64,000 bases of DNA from Myxococcales bacterium (lineage in GTDB: Bacteria; Myxococcota_A; Bradymonadia; UBA7976; UBA1532). The DNA is taken from contig JACKDP010000001.1 of assembly GCA_020633435.1 (NCBI GenBank), forward strand, positions 62,001-126,000. Reading direction: 5' to 3'. A program made the position numbers and the translations under genes. A model generated the notes under the pieces. The model was not told the DNA's origin. It made no database searches and was given only the letters and a program-made list of their open reading frames with translations. Below are positions 50,359 through 61,600 of this stretch, piece after piece; within the stretch, counting starts at the first letter, position 1; each line of letters begins with the position of its first letter.

Positions 50359-51005
50359 ACCAGGTAGAGCAGCGGGAAGAGGTAGATCCAGATCAGGTCC
50401 ACCAGGTGCCAGTACAGCCCACCGAGCTCAACGGGGGTGTAGTAGTCCTTGTAGAAGTGACCCTTCATCGACCGGATCATGACCCAGGTGAGCACCACCA
50501 TGCCGATGACGACGTGGATGCCGTGCAGCCCGGTCATCAGGAAGTAGACCCCGAAGAACAGGTGCGGGTTGTCGGCGTTGATGCCCTCGAAGAAGTAGTG
50601 CGTGCCCGGCAGCAGGCCCACATGGAACTTGTGGGAGTACTCGAAGTACTTGATGACGAGGAAGGTGCCCGCCAGCAGGATGGTCACCCCGAGCAAGCCC
50701 GCGATCTGCTTGTTCTTTTCGCCCGCCTGGTTCGTCTGGGCGGCCCGGACGGCCAGCGCGACCGTCAGGGAGCTGCCGATGAGCACCACGGTGTTGATGG
50801 TGCCCAGGGTGGCGTCGAGCTGCTTGGACGCCTCGGCCCACATGACCGGGTTGACGGCCTTGATGATGGTGTACGCCACGAAGAGGCCGCTGAAGAGCAG
50901 CACCTCGGTGACGAGGAACAGCCACATCCCCATCTTCGCCGATCCGGACTCCTGGGCCCGATCGTGGAAGTGGTGAGCGACGTGGTGCTTGACGATGCTG
51001 CTCAT
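50355..51005 (-). CDS. ctaE: Cytochrome c oxidase subunit III
   Basis: A 216-residue integral membrane subunit of the haem-copper oxidase. It has five or six membrane helices, with GMWLFLVTEVLLFSGLFVAY near 25-44, ALAVRAAQTN, the acidic helix, GLHGIHVVIGMVVL near 165-178 and GGLYWHLVDLIWIYLFPLLYLV at the end. Those are the family's lipid- and subunit-contact motifs. The short form (about 200 residues) is usual in caa3/aa3-type bacterial oxidases. It overlaps subunit I by 4 bp. Confidence 0.94.
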   Translation of the reverse strand: MSSIVKHHVAHHFHDRAQESGSAKMGMWLFLVTEVLLFSGLFVAYTIIKAVNPVMWAEASKQLDATLGTINTVVLIGSSLTVALAVRAAQTNQAGEKNKQIAGLLGVTILLAGTFLVIKYFEYSHKFHVGLLPGTHYFFEGINADNPHLFFGVYFLMTGLHGIHVVIGMVVLTWVMIRSMKGHFYKDYYTPVELGGLYWHLVDLIWIYLFPLLYLV

Positions 51006-52684
51006 GCCTTGACCGCTCCTCCGTCCTGGCCGGCGACGGGATAGTCGTAGGGCCCCTCCACGACGGTGGGGATCTCGTGGAAGTTGTGCTCGATGGGCGG
51101 CGACTGGATGGACCACTCGAGGGAGCGAGCGCCCCAGGGGTTGCCGGTGGCCTTCTCGCCGCGCTTCAGGGAGATCAGCAGGTAGACCACCATGATGGCG
51201 ATGCCGCTGCCCAGGATGACCACCCCGAAGGACGACAGGCGGTGCCAGTCGGCGAACTGGGGCAGGTAGTCATGGTAGCGGCGCGGCATGCCGCGGCTGC
51301 CCATGACGAACTGGGGCAGGAACGTGACGTTGAAGCCGATGAAGACCAGGAAGGCCGAGACCTTCGACCAGAACGGCGAGTACATGCGGCCGAACATCTT
51401 GGGCCACCAGTAGTGCACGCCGCCGAAGAAGGCCATCGCCGTGCCGCCCATCATCACGTAGTGGAAGTGGGCCACCACGAAGTAGGTGTCGTGGAGGTGC
51501 ACGTCGGTCCCCAGCGTCCCCAGGAACAGCCCGGTGAGGCCGCCGATGGTGAAGAGGATGAGGAACGACAGGGCGTAGAGCATCGGGGCGTCGAGGGCGA
51601 TGGAGCCCTTGTAGAGCGTGGCCGTCCAGTTGATGACCTTGATGGCGGAGGGCACCGCCACCAGGAAGGTCAGGAAGCTGAAGATCATGCCCGCGTAGAC
51701 GGACTGGCCGCTCACGAACATGTGGTGGCCCCAGACCAGGAAGCTGATGACCGCGATGGCGATGGAGGACAGCGCGATGGCGCGGTAGCCGAAGATGGTC
51801 TTGCGGGCGAAGGTGGTGATGAGCTCGCTCATCACGCCCATGCCGGGCAGGATCATGATGTAGACGGCCGGGTGGCTGTAGAACCAGAAGAAGTGCTGGA
51901 AGAGGACGGGGTCACCGCCCAGGGCCGGGTCGAAGATGCCGACGCCCAGCACGCGCTCCATGACGAGCAGCAGCAGGGTGATGCCGAGCACCGGCGTCGC
52001 CATGACCTGGATGATGGCGGTGGCGTAGATGGCCCACACGAAGAGGGGCATGCGATCCCAGGTCAGGCCCGGGGCGCGCATCCGGTGCACCGTCACGATG
52101 AAGTTCAGGCCGGTGAAGATGGACGAGAAGCCGAGCACGAACGCGGCCAGCGTCATCATCACCACGGAGCCGCCGACGCCGGAGCTGTAGGGCGTGTAGA
52201 ACGTCCAGCCGGTGTCGACGCCGCCAGCGATGGCCGCCCAGAGGGCCATGACCGTGCCGATGACGTAGACGTAGAAGCTGGCGAGGTTCAGGCGCGGGAA
52301 GGCCACGTCCTTGGCGCCGAGCTGCAGGGGCAGGACGAAGTTGCCCAGGGCCGCCGGGATGCCCGGGATGATGAAGAGGAACACCATCACCAGGCCGTGC
52401 AGGGTGAAGATGCGGTTGTAGGTGTCGCCCTCGAAGATCTGGCCCCCGGGGATGGCCACCCCCGCCGCGTCGAAGTTCGGCGAGAAGAGCTCCCACCGCA
52501 CCATCGAGGCGAAGAAGCCACCGAGCAGGAAGGCCAGCGCCACCGCGACGAGGTACATGACGCCGATCCGCTTGTGATCGACGGTGTACAGCCAGTGCTT
52601 GATGCCCGACCGCGCGTGGAGGTAGTCGGTCTCCTGCGGGTCGTTGGCGTGATCGACCGCTGCCTGGGTCGTGGTCATGCTCAT
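51002..52684 (-). CDS. ctaD: Cytochrome c oxidase subunit I
   Basis: The 560-residue catalytic subunit reduces O2 to water and pumps protons. Ligands are visible: LHGLVMVFLFIIPG (haem a His), WFYSHPAVYIMILPGMG (CuB His crosslinked to Tyr), GHHMFVSG (CuB His pair) and VVAHFHYVMMGG (haem a and a3 His). The ESHPxVY-type motif with Tyr places it in the A family of haem-copper oxidases. Twelve or more membrane helices are present. GGGGAGAACC precedes the ATG 52684; ATG 52678 is also possible. Confidence 0.97.
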   Translation of the reverse strand: MSMTTTQAAVDHANDPQETDYLHARSGIKHWLYTVDHKRIGVMYLVAVALAFLLGGFFASMVRWELFSPNFDAAGVAIPGGQIFEGDTYNRIFTLHGLVMVFLFIIPGIPAALGNFVLPLQLGAKDVAFPRLNLASFYVYVIGTVMALWAAIAGGVDTGWTFYTPYSSGVGGSVVMMTLAAFVLGFSSIFTGLNFIVTVHRMRAPGLTWDRMPLFVWAIYATAIIQVMATPVLGITLLLLVMERVLGVGIFDPALGGDPVLFQHFFWFYSHPAVYIMILPGMGVMSELITTFARKTIFGYRAIALSSIAIAVISFLVWGHHMFVSGQSVYAGMIFSFLTFLVAVPSAIKVINWTATLYKGSIALDAPMLYALSFLILFTIGGLTGLFLGTLGTDVHLHDTYFVVAHFHYVMMGGTAMAFFGGVHYWWPKMFGRMYSPFWSKVSAFLVFIGFNVTFLPQFVMGSRGMPRRYHDYLPQFADWHRLSSFGVVILGSGIAIMVVYLLISLKRGEKATGNPWGARSLEWSIQSPPIEHNFHEIPTVVEGPYDYPVAGQDGGAVKA

Positions 52685-52697
52685 CGGTTCTCCCCGC

Positions 52698-53645
52698 CTA
52701 CTTCTGCGCCTTGATGAAGGCGATGATGCTCTGGATGCCCTCGGCGTCGATCTGGCCCTTGAAGGTGGGCATGCCGCCCGCGAAGCCAGCGACGATCTTC
52801 GCGTTCGGGTCGTAGATCGACTCCATGATGTAGTCCTCGTTGACCGTCACCTTGCTGCCGTCGGCCATGCTCTCCTCGCGGCCGTACAGGCCCTTGAAGG
52901 AGGGGCCGACGCCCTTGGAGCCGTCGAGGGTGTGGCAGGCGATGCAGCCGTACTTGGTGTAGAGCTGCTTGCCCCAGTCCTCGGGGGTGACGTCGTCGGG
53001 CTTGCCGGTCTGCGGGCCCTGGTAGTCCAGATCCGCCGCGATGACCTTGACCTTCGCGAGCATGCGGGAGTGATCCTTGCCGCAGTACTCAGTGCAGAAG
53101 ATCTGGTGCTCGCCGGGCGCCTTGGCCTCGAACCAGAGGCTGGTCAGCCGGCCGGGCACGACGTCCTGCTTCACGCGGAAGTCGGGCACGAAGAAGCTGT
53201 GCAGCACGTCCTGGGAGGCCATCACCAGCTTCACCGGCCGGTTCGCCGGCACCTCGAGCTCGCCGGGCACCACCGCCCCGTTGGGGTGGGTGAACGTCCA
53301 GCTCCACTTCTTCGCCGTCACCTGCACCGTGTAGGCACCCTCGGGCGCGACGGAGAGGTTCAGGAAGAGGCGGAAGCCCCAGACGAAGAGGATGAGCAGC
53401 AGCACCAGGGGGCCGAACGTCCACGCCGCCTCGAAGGCGGTGTTGTGGCCGATCTGCGCGGTGGCGAGCTGGTCATGGCTCTTGCGCTGGTACCGCAGGA
53501 CCAGCCAGATGGCGCCCACGGTGATCAGGACGAAGAAGATGATGTTCAGCCACATGATGAAGTCGAACAGGCTGTCGACCTCGCCAGCGACCGTCGACCC
53601 CTGTGGCGGCAGCCAGAAGGATCCGGTGTCGTTTCCGCTCGCCAT
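52698..53645 (-). CDS. ctaC: Cytochrome c oxidase subunit II with fused cytochrome c domain
   Basis: The 315-residue subunit takes electrons from cytochrome c. It has two membrane helices (about 27-50 and 75-97) and a CuA domain with HSFFVPDFRVKQD and CTEYCGKDHSRM (two Cys, Glu, His, Met ligands). At the C-terminus is a haem c domain with CIACHT near 240 and Met in GGMPTF near 294. The fusion marks a caa3-type oxidase. It begins the base after the Sco gene stop. No cleavable signal is needed because the first helix anchors it. Confidence 0.95.
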   Translation of the reverse strand: MASGNDTGSFWLPPQGSTVAGEVDSLFDFIMWLNIIFFVLITVGAIWLVLRYQRKSHDQLATAQIGHNTAFEAAWTFGPLVLLLILFVWGFRLFLNLSVAPEGAYTVQVTAKKWSWTFTHPNGAVVPGELEVPANRPVKLVMASQDVLHSFFVPDFRVKQDVVPGRLTSLWFEAKAPGEHQIFCTEYCGKDHSRMLAKVKVIAADLDYQGPQTGKPDDVTPEDWGKQLYTKYGCIACHTLDGSKGVGPSFKGLYGREESMADGSKVTVNEDYIMESIYDPNAKIVAGFAGGMPTFKGQIDAEGIQSIIAFIKAQK

Positions 53646-54503
53646 TCAACCCACTCCACCGGGCCGGGAGGCCCGAGTCGCGTCCGGGTCCGGCTGGGCG
53701 CCGAACTCGCGGCGGCGCTCCCGCCGCCAGAAGACCAACAGCATGATGCCGACGACCAGGAGCGTCAGCAGGCCGCCGGCCCGCATGACCCCCCAGACGT
53801 AGAACCCGTACTTCCGGCTGTCGGGATCGTAGTGGTAGCAGCGCAGCAGGAAGCGATCGATCACGTTGCCGATCTTGCCTTCCCCGGCCTCGGTGAGGCC
53901 GAGCTGCAGCTGCTTGCCGGTGAACTGGATGCCGTACAGGTAGCGCGTCAGCTTCCCCTGCGGCGACAGCATGAAGATGGCCGCCCCGTGGGCGTACTCC
54001 ATGCGGTCCGGCAGGTACTTGAAGCCGAAGCCCACGGCGTCCGTAAGCGCCCGGATCGACTCGCGATCTCCCGTGAGGAAGTGCCAGCCGTCCCCGGCCC
54101 CGTCCCGCTCGAGCTGGTCCAGGTAGCTCTTCTTCTTCTGGACCGCCAGATCGGGCTTCTCGCGGTGATCGATGCTCACCGTGATGATGCGAAAGTCCTT
54201 GCCCGGCGTCCACTTGAGCTCGCGCAGCCCGCCCACCAGGCCGTTGAGGACCAGGTTGCAGAGCATCGGGCAGTTGAAATAGACGAGCGTCAGGATGACC
54301 GGCTTGTCGCCCTTCACCAGCTCGGCCAGCTTCACCGGTCGATCGGCCTCGTCCCGGAACGTCAGGTCGAGGGGGATGGTGTCGCCCAGGTGCTCGACGA
54401 TGTCCACGTCCTGCAGATCAGGCGGGGTGGCCGTCTCGGCGGGCTGCGCCGCCGCGAGCAGCGGCAGGCACAGCACCAGGGCGATGGGGAAGGCTCGGGT
54501 CAC
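53646..54503 (-). CDS. SCO1/SenC family copper chaperone
   Basis: A 285-residue periplasmic thioredoxin-like protein that delivers copper to the CuA site of oxidase subunit II. It has a signal peptide (ALVLCLPLLAAAQ), the copper-binding CPMLC near 78-82 and the conserved His in EYAHGAAIF near 170. The usual TVDP/SIDP motif is VSIDHREKP. A membrane helix near 240-260 (AGGLLTLLVVGIMLLVFWRRERR) adds a C-terminal anchor, common in the SenC branch in operons like this. It lies between the small membrane protein and ctaC. Confidence 0.92.
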   Translation of the reverse strand: MTRAFPIALVLCLPLLAAAQPAETATPPDLQDVDIVEHLGDTIPLDLTFRDEADRPVKLAELVKGDKPVILTLVYFNCPMLCNLVLNGLVGGLRELKWTPGKDFRIITVSIDHREKPDLAVQKKKSYLDQLERDGAGDGWHFLTGDRESIRALTDAVGFGFKYLPDRMEYAHGAAIFMLSPQGKLTRYLYGIQFTGKQLQLGLTEAGEGKIGNVIDRFLLRCYHYDPDSRKYGFYVWGVMRAGGLLTLLVVGIMLLVFWRRERRREFGAQPDPDATRASRPGGVG

Positions 54504-54510
54504 GATCGCT

Positions 54511-54844
54511 CTACTGCTGCTTCTGGTAGTCGCGGACCACCAGCTCCATGGCGCGCTGCACCGGGATCTGGTAGCGGCCCTCGCCCAGGTCCTTGTAGCC
54601 GTTCAGGCGCTGCTCCTCGTTGGCGTGGAGCTGCTTGAACTTCGCCTGGTTGGTGCCGTGCTCGCCGACCTTCACGTGGTCTTCCTTGAGGCGCTCCACC
54701 CAGAAGTAGCTGCCCAGGGCCACGATGGCCACCACGACGAAGAGGAACGAGGCGGCCCCCCAGATCAGCACGGGGCCGACGGCGACGTTGTCCGGCTCGG
54801 GCGGCGGCAGGCCGTGGTCGTGGTGATCCGCGTGCTCGTCGTGA

Positions 54845-54852
<8 letters not shown>
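54511..54852 (-). CDS. Small membrane protein inside the respiratory operon, function unknown
   Basis: A 113-residue protein with a His/Asp-rich N-terminus (HDHDEHADHHDHG), a single membrane helix (about 27-51, VGPVLIWGAASFLFVVVAIVALGSYFWV) and a charged, probably periplasmic helix (QAKFKQLHANEEQRLNGYKDL). The N-terminal histidines could bind copper or be cytosolic. It overlaps the actF stop by 8 bp and ends seven bases before the Sco gene, so it is surely part of the operon. Its place suggests an accessory subunit linking alternative complex III and the oxidase. Confidence 0.8.
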
Positions 54853-56046
<1,194 letters not shown>

Positions 56047-56050
<4 letters not shown>

Positions 56051-56691
56051 CGCTTCCCCCGCTCGGCCTCGGGCACGTCATCGGCGGCGGCGAACTGGCT
56101 CCGCTGCAGGGCGCGCACGTAGGCGACGATGGCCCAGCGATCCGCCGCCGGGATCTGGTGGCGGTAGCCGCTCATGAGGCCCGACCTGGACCCGTTGGAG
56201 ATGACCCCGAAGATGAACCCGTCGGCGTACTGCCGCATGTAGTCCTGGTGGTACGACGGCACCGCCGCCAGGCCCGCCTTGGACTGGGGCACGGTGCCCT
56301 CGCCGTAGCCCGACCGGTCATGGCAGGGCGTGCAGTAGATGCCGTAGCGCTCCTGGCCCCGCGCCACGAGCTCCGCCGTCACGGGGACGGGGATCTTCGC
56401 GACCGGGGCGCCGAACTCGTCGGTGCCGCGCCAGAAGGCGTCGTCCTCGCGCAGGAAGCGGTCGTCGGCCTTGCCCAGGACGTCGACCGCCTGGGAGTCG
56501 CGCCCGACGGTGCCGGCCACCAGGGGCCGCATCGCCCGCCCGTCCGCGAAGAACTTGCTCTCGCGCTGGGGCTTGTACTTGTCCTGGGTGTCCATGTTCG
56601 GGTTGAGGTGCACCGGGGGCTGGGCCGAAGGCTCGCCCCGGCAGCCGCTCAGCACGGACGCCGCGATCAGGAGGAGGAGGAGGTGCTGCAT
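56047..56691 (-). CDS. actE: Alternative complex III subunit ActE (mono-haem cytochrome c lipoprotein)
   Basis: A 214-residue lipoprotein (lipobox ending VLSGC, Cys17) with one haem c motif, YCTPCH near 119-124, and an axial Met in SGLMSGY near 170. It has NPNMDTQDKYKPQRESKFFADGRAMRP near 30-55, a stretch typical of ActE. It passes electrons from the multihaem subunit ActA to the oxidase side or to soluble cytochrome c. It starts four bases after the actD stop. Confidence 0.9.
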
Positions 56692-56695
56692 GGCG

Positions 56696-57235
56696 CTATT
56701 CCTCCACCACGACGATGCCGGTGCCGCCCAGGGACTCGAGCAGCTTGCGGCTCTCCTCCAGGTCGAACTTCGGGTCGCCGGCTTCGATGGACAGGAAGAA
56801 GGCATCATCCGTGACCTTCTTGAACCGCTTCACCCGATCGAGCGGGTGGAAGGGCTTGGGCATCCGGTTGAGCGCGAACATGCCGAACACCGCGCCGAAG
56901 GCCGACAGCAGCACGGACAGCTCGAAGGTCACCGGCAGGGCGAACTCCCAGGCGAAGAGCGGCTTGCCGCCGATCACCAGGGGGTAGGCCATCGTGCCCG
57001 CCCACCACTGCAGGGTGAGGCCGGTGGTCAGGCCCGTCAGGCCGCCCGCGAGGACGATCCAGCCGAGGCGCGAGCCCTTGAGGCCCATGGCGTCGTCCAT
57101 CCCGTGGATGGGGAACGGCGACCACGTCTCGAACTTGGTGTAGCCCCGCTCGCGGACCGCCTGGGCGGCCTCCAGCAGCCGGGCCGGGTTCTGGAACTCG
57201 GCCAGCAGGCCCCAGTTCCGCCGACGATCAGCCAT
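56696..57235 (-). CDS. actD: Alternative complex III subunit ActD (DUF3341)
   Basis: A 179-residue protein with two membrane helices (about 57-77 and 98-120) between an N-terminal soluble part (LLAEFQNPARLLEAAQAVRERGYTKFETWSPFPIHGMDDAMGL) and a C-terminal tail. The opening block is the hallmark of the DUF3341/ActD family of alternative complex III. Overlaps actC by 8 bp. Confidence 0.92.
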   Translation of the reverse strand: MADRRRNWGLLAEFQNPARLLEAAQAVRERGYTKFETWSPFPIHGMDDAMGLKGSRLGWIVLAGGLTGLTTGLTLQWWAGTMAYPLVIGGKPLFAWEFALPVTFELSVLLSAFGAVFGMFALNRMPKPFHPLDRVKRFKKVTDDAFFLSIEAGDPKFDLEESRKLLESLGGTGIVVVEE

Positions 57236-58643
57236 GGTGGGCCCCTCCCTCGGCGTGCTTGTGGTAGCCCTCCCAGTGGGGGTTCGCCTGGGGCAGGACG
57301 CCCTTCACTTCGGCGATGGCCACCGCGGGCAGGAACTTCAGGAAGAGAATGAACAGCGTGAAGAACAGGCCGAACGAGCCGATGAGCATGGCCCAGTCGA
57401 ACAGGGTCGGCGAGAAGTAGTCCCACGACGACGGCAGGAAGTCGCGGTGCAGCGACATCGTGATGACGAAGCGCTCGAACCACATGCCGATGTTCACGAA
57501 GATCGACAGAATGAAGGTCAGCACGATGTTCGTGCGGATCTTCTTGAACCAGAAGAGCTGGGGCGTGATGACGTTGCAGCTCACCATGATCCAGTAGGCC
57601 CAGGCGTACGGCCCGAAGGCGCGGTTCACGAAGGCGAATGCCTCGTAGGGGCTGGCGCTGTACCAGGCGATGAAGAACTCCATCGCGTAGGCGTAGCCGA
57701 CCATCGTCCCCGTCACGAGGATGATCTTGTTCATGTTTTCGATGTGCCGGACCGTGATGAAGTCCTGCAGACCGAAGAGCTTGCGGCTGGGCACCGCGAG
57801 GGTCAGCACCATCGCGAAGCCCGAGAAGATGGCGCCCGCGACGAAGTAGGGCGGGAAGATGGTGGTGTGCCACCCGGGGATGACCGACACCGCGAAGTCG
57901 AAGGACACGATGGTGTGCACCGAGAGCACCAGCGGCGTCGCGAGGCCCGCCAGGATGAGGTAGGCGCGCTCGTAGTTCTGCCAGTGGCGGTTGGCGCCGC
58001 GCCAGCCCAGGGAGAAGAAGCCGTAGGCCCAGAAGGCCAGCTTGCCCTTGGCCCGGTCCCGCAGGGTGGCCAGGTCGGGGATGAGGCCGACGTACCAGAA
58101 GAGCAGCGACACGGTGAAGTAGGTGCTGACCGCGAACACGTCCCAGAGGAGCGGGCTGCGGAAGTTGGGCCACATGCCCATCTGGTTGGGCAGCGGCAGC
58201 ATCCAGTACGCGGCCCAGATACGGCCGACGTGGATGCCCGGGAACACCAGCGCGCAGATGACCGCGAAGATGGTCATCGCCTCCGCGAACCGGTTGATGG
58301 CCGTACGCCACTTCTGCCGGAACAGGAAGAGCACCGCGCTGATGAGGGTACCGGCGTGACCGATGCCGACCCAGAACACGAAGTTGACGATGGCCCAGCC
58401 CCAGCCGACGGGGTTGTTGAGCCCCCAGATGCCGGTGCCCTCCCAGAAGAGGTACGCGATGGCGCACAGCAGCATCGTCAGCACGGTGGAAGCGGCGCCG
58501 AAGGCCACCAGCCACGGGATCGTGGGGGGCTTCTCGACAATCCGGCAGATCGTGTCGGTGATCGAACCGAAGGTCGGATCACCGGCGACGAGCGGCGGCG
58601 GAAAGATGGTGTCGTCTCGCGAAACGGTCGCCATGTCCGTCAC
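57228..58643 (-). CDS. actC: Alternative complex III subunit ActC (NrfD-like quinol-site subunit)
   Basis: The 471-residue integral membrane protein of the NrfD/PsrC family carries a quinol-binding site. About ten helices are present; the family blocks ALAYLFWEGTGIWGLNNPVGWGWAIVNFVFWVGIGHAGTLISAVLFLFRQKWR near 60-115 and GWHTTIFPPYFVAGAIFSGFAMVLTL near 245-270 are clear (fragments given only by position). It works with ActB and ActF to take electrons from quinol. It overlaps actB by 4 bp. Confidence 0.94.
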   Translation of the reverse strand: MTDMATVSRDDTIFPPPLVAGDPTFGSITDTICRIVEKPPTIPWLVAFGAASTVLTMLLCAIAYLFWEGTGIWGLNNPVGWGWAIVNFVFWVGIGHAGTLISAVLFLFRQKWRTAINRFAEAMTIFAVICALVFPGIHVGRIWAAYWMLPLPNQMGMWPNFRSPLLWDVFAVSTYFTVSLLFWYVGLIPDLATLRDRAKGKLAFWAYGFFSLGWRGANRHWQNYERAYLILAGLATPLVLSVHTIVSFDFAVSVIPGWHTTIFPPYFVAGAIFSGFAMVLTLAVPSRKLFGLQDFITVRHIENMNKIILVTGTMVGYAYAMEFFIAWYSASPYEAFAFVNRAFGPYAWAYWIMVSCNVITPQLFWFKKIRTNIVLTFILSIFVNIGMWFERFVITMSLHRDFLPSSWDYFSPTLFDWAMLIGSFGLFFTLFILFLKFLPAVAIAEVKGVLPQANPHWEGYHKHAEGGAHHG

Positions 58644-61600
58644 CCGACCAGCTTGGGGTTGGGGTTGCGCACCTTGGCCAGGTACGACGTGCGCGGGTGC
58701 AGGTTCAGCTCCGAGAGGAGCTGGTAGTCCCGCGACTGGGCCTTGAGCTTCGCCACCCGGCTCGTCTTGTCATTGATGTCGCCGAACACGATGGCGTCGG
58801 TGGGGCAGGTCTGCTGGCAGGCCGGGGTGATGGCCCCGATGAGCTGCCGCGCCTCCTCTTCCCGACCCTGCTGGCTGGCCATCCGAGCCTGCCGCTTGCC
58901 CATGTTGATGCGCTGCGTGCAGTAGGTGCACTTCTCCATCACGCCGCGGAACCGAACCGTGACGTTCGGGTTGCGCTGCATGTGGACCAGCTCGTCCTGG
59001 CCCTTGGAGTAGTTGTAGAAGTTGAACCGGCGCACCTTGAAGGGGCAGTTGTTGGCGCAGTACCGCGTGCCGATGCAGCGGTTGTACGCCATGTCGTTGA
59101 GCCCCTCCGGCGAGTGCGTCGTGGCCGCGACCGGGCAGACGTTCTCGCAGGGCGCCGTCTCGCACTGCTGGCAGCCCATGGGCTGGTGGACCACCTGCAC
59201 GTCGTCGTCCTTGCCGACGAAGTAGCGGTCCATGCGGATCCAGTGCAGCTCGCGGCCGCGGCGCACCTGATCCTTGCCCACCGGCATGATGTTGTTCTCA
59301 GACACGCAGGCGACCAGGCAGGCGTTGCAGCCGGTGCAGGTGTTGAGATCGATGGACATGCCCCACTGGTGGCCCTGGCTGTAGTCCCAGTCCGGGTAGA
59401 TGGACTTCGCCTCGGGGTGCACGACCACCGCCTTGGGCGGGGCCTTGCCGTGCTCGAGGATGCCGGGCTTGGCGAACGTCGGGTTCTTCTGGAAGCCCTC
59501 GACGGTCTCCTCGCGCACCAGCGGGCGGGCGGCGTAGCCGAAGCCGGGCTCCTGGGAGCCGTACCGCTGCACGCAGGCCACCGGGTACTTGCCCGCCTTC
59601 TTGGTCAGCTTGCCGCCGGCCAGGAGGTTGGGGCTGCCGCTCTGGCGCAGCGGGTTGACGTCGAAGCCGACCTTGCCCTCGTCGTGGTAGGGCAGGTAGC
59701 CGTCGAAGTCGCGGCCGTAGCCGAGGGTGACGACCGCGGTGCCGTCGGCGATGCCCGGGGTGACCCAGATGACGCCGGCGATCTGCTGGCCGCCCACCGA
59801 CAGGTCGGCCCGGTCCTCGCTCTCGACGTTGAGCGCCTCGGCCGTCGCCATGTTGATGGCGATGGTGTTGTCCCAGGTCACCTTGGTGATCGGGTCGGGC
59901 GCCTCCTGCAGCCAGGAGTTGTTGGCGAAGCGGCCGTCGTAGAGGTTGGCGTCCTCGACGAAGACCACCTCGAGGCTGCGGGCCGTCGGCAGATCCGTCG
60001 CCGGGGTGGCCTGCAGGCTGCCGAGCCCCTGGGGCTTCTTGTAGACGGGCACCGAGCCGAAGAGCGGGGTGTCCAGCACGCCGTCGTGCAGCCACCGGCG
60101 CCACTTCTTGTGGAAGCCGGGGCCGCCCATCCGGCCCTGCCAGAAGCCGCGGACCTGGCTGTAGCCGTCCACCTTGTCCTCGCCCAGGACGCGGGCGAGC
60201 AGCTCGATCTCGCTCCACGCGCCGTGCAGCGGGGCGATGAGGGGCTGCTGGATGGTGACGGTGCCGTCCGTGGCGACCCAGTCACCCCAGGTCTCCAGGA
60301 AGTGGGCCCGGGGCAGCGTCCAGGTGGCCAGCCGCGCGGTCTCGTCGACGTGGTCGCTCAGGGCGATGGTCGTCTTGGCCTTCTTGAAGGCCTCCGCGAA
60401 GCCGAGGTCGCCCGGCGCCGTGTAGACGGGGTTGCCGCCGAGCACCACCAGGGTGTCGACCTTGCCCGCCTGCAGGCTCTCGGTCAGGGCCTTGATGGAC
60501 GCCATGTCCCCGGCCTCGTCGTCGGCGCGGCGCGGATCGGGGAAGTAGGTGACCGTCTTGCCCTGGCTGCCGATGGCCAGGTTGATGAGCGACGTGAGGG
60601 CGTGGACCACCGGGCTCGTCCGCCGACCGGCGATGACGAGGCCGAAGCGGTGCACCTCACCGGCGCCCTTCTGGCTCATCAGGTCCTCGGCCGCCACGGC
60701 CGCGAACTTGCGGACCTTGGGGTCGAGGCCGGCGGTGATGCCCGGGGCGGCCTGGCTGACCAGGATGGGGAACGCCCCGCCCAGCTTGCCGACCTCCTCC
60801 ACGAGGGCCCACGCGAACTGCTCGATGCGGCTCGTGGGCAGGCGCAGCCGGTGGTCGGCGTTGGTGCCGGTCACCGAGAAGCGGCCCTCCACCGCGTAGA
60901 GCCGGCTCATGCCGCTCTGCTCGTTCTCGATCTTGCGCGTCTGGGCCCACCGGTAGGCGTTGGCGACGGTGTCGCCCTCGCTGCCGAGGAAGTCGCTGTC
61001 CAGGGCCAGCACCGTGGTGGCCATGTTCAGCTCGTAGCGCGCGCGGACCGGCAGATCGAAGGAGGCCTTGAGCCCCTCGCGCTGGCTGTCCTCGGAGACC
61101 GGCTCGTAGGTGTGCCAGGTGGCCTCCGGGAAGGTGGCCCGGATGCGGCGCTTCAGGTGCGCGATGGTCGGCGAGGGCGTCGACTCCGACACGAAGGCCA
61201 GGCCGCGCCCCTGCCGCGCCAGCAGCTCCCGGAAGTGGCTGCGTACGAAGTCGGACGCGGCCTCCCAGGAGGTCGGGGCCTTGCCCTTCTGGGGCACCCG
61301 CGCCCGCGTGGGGTCGTACAGGTTCAAGACGAGGCCCTGGTGGACGCCCGAAGCCTTGCCGAAGCTGCTCGGGTGATCCGGGTTGCCCTCGATCTTGGTC
61401 GGCCGCCCCTCGTGGCTCTCCACCAGCAGCCCGATGACGTTGCCGCCCACATGGGTGGCCGTCGCGAAGTGCTGCTTCACGCCGGGGAGGAACTCCTCGG
61501 GCGCGCGGCTGTAGGGGACGATGTGGTCCTCGGGGCGGCGCACGCAGCCGGCCATGGAGGCCATCGCCACGGACGCGCCCACCACCCCCAGGAAGTGCCG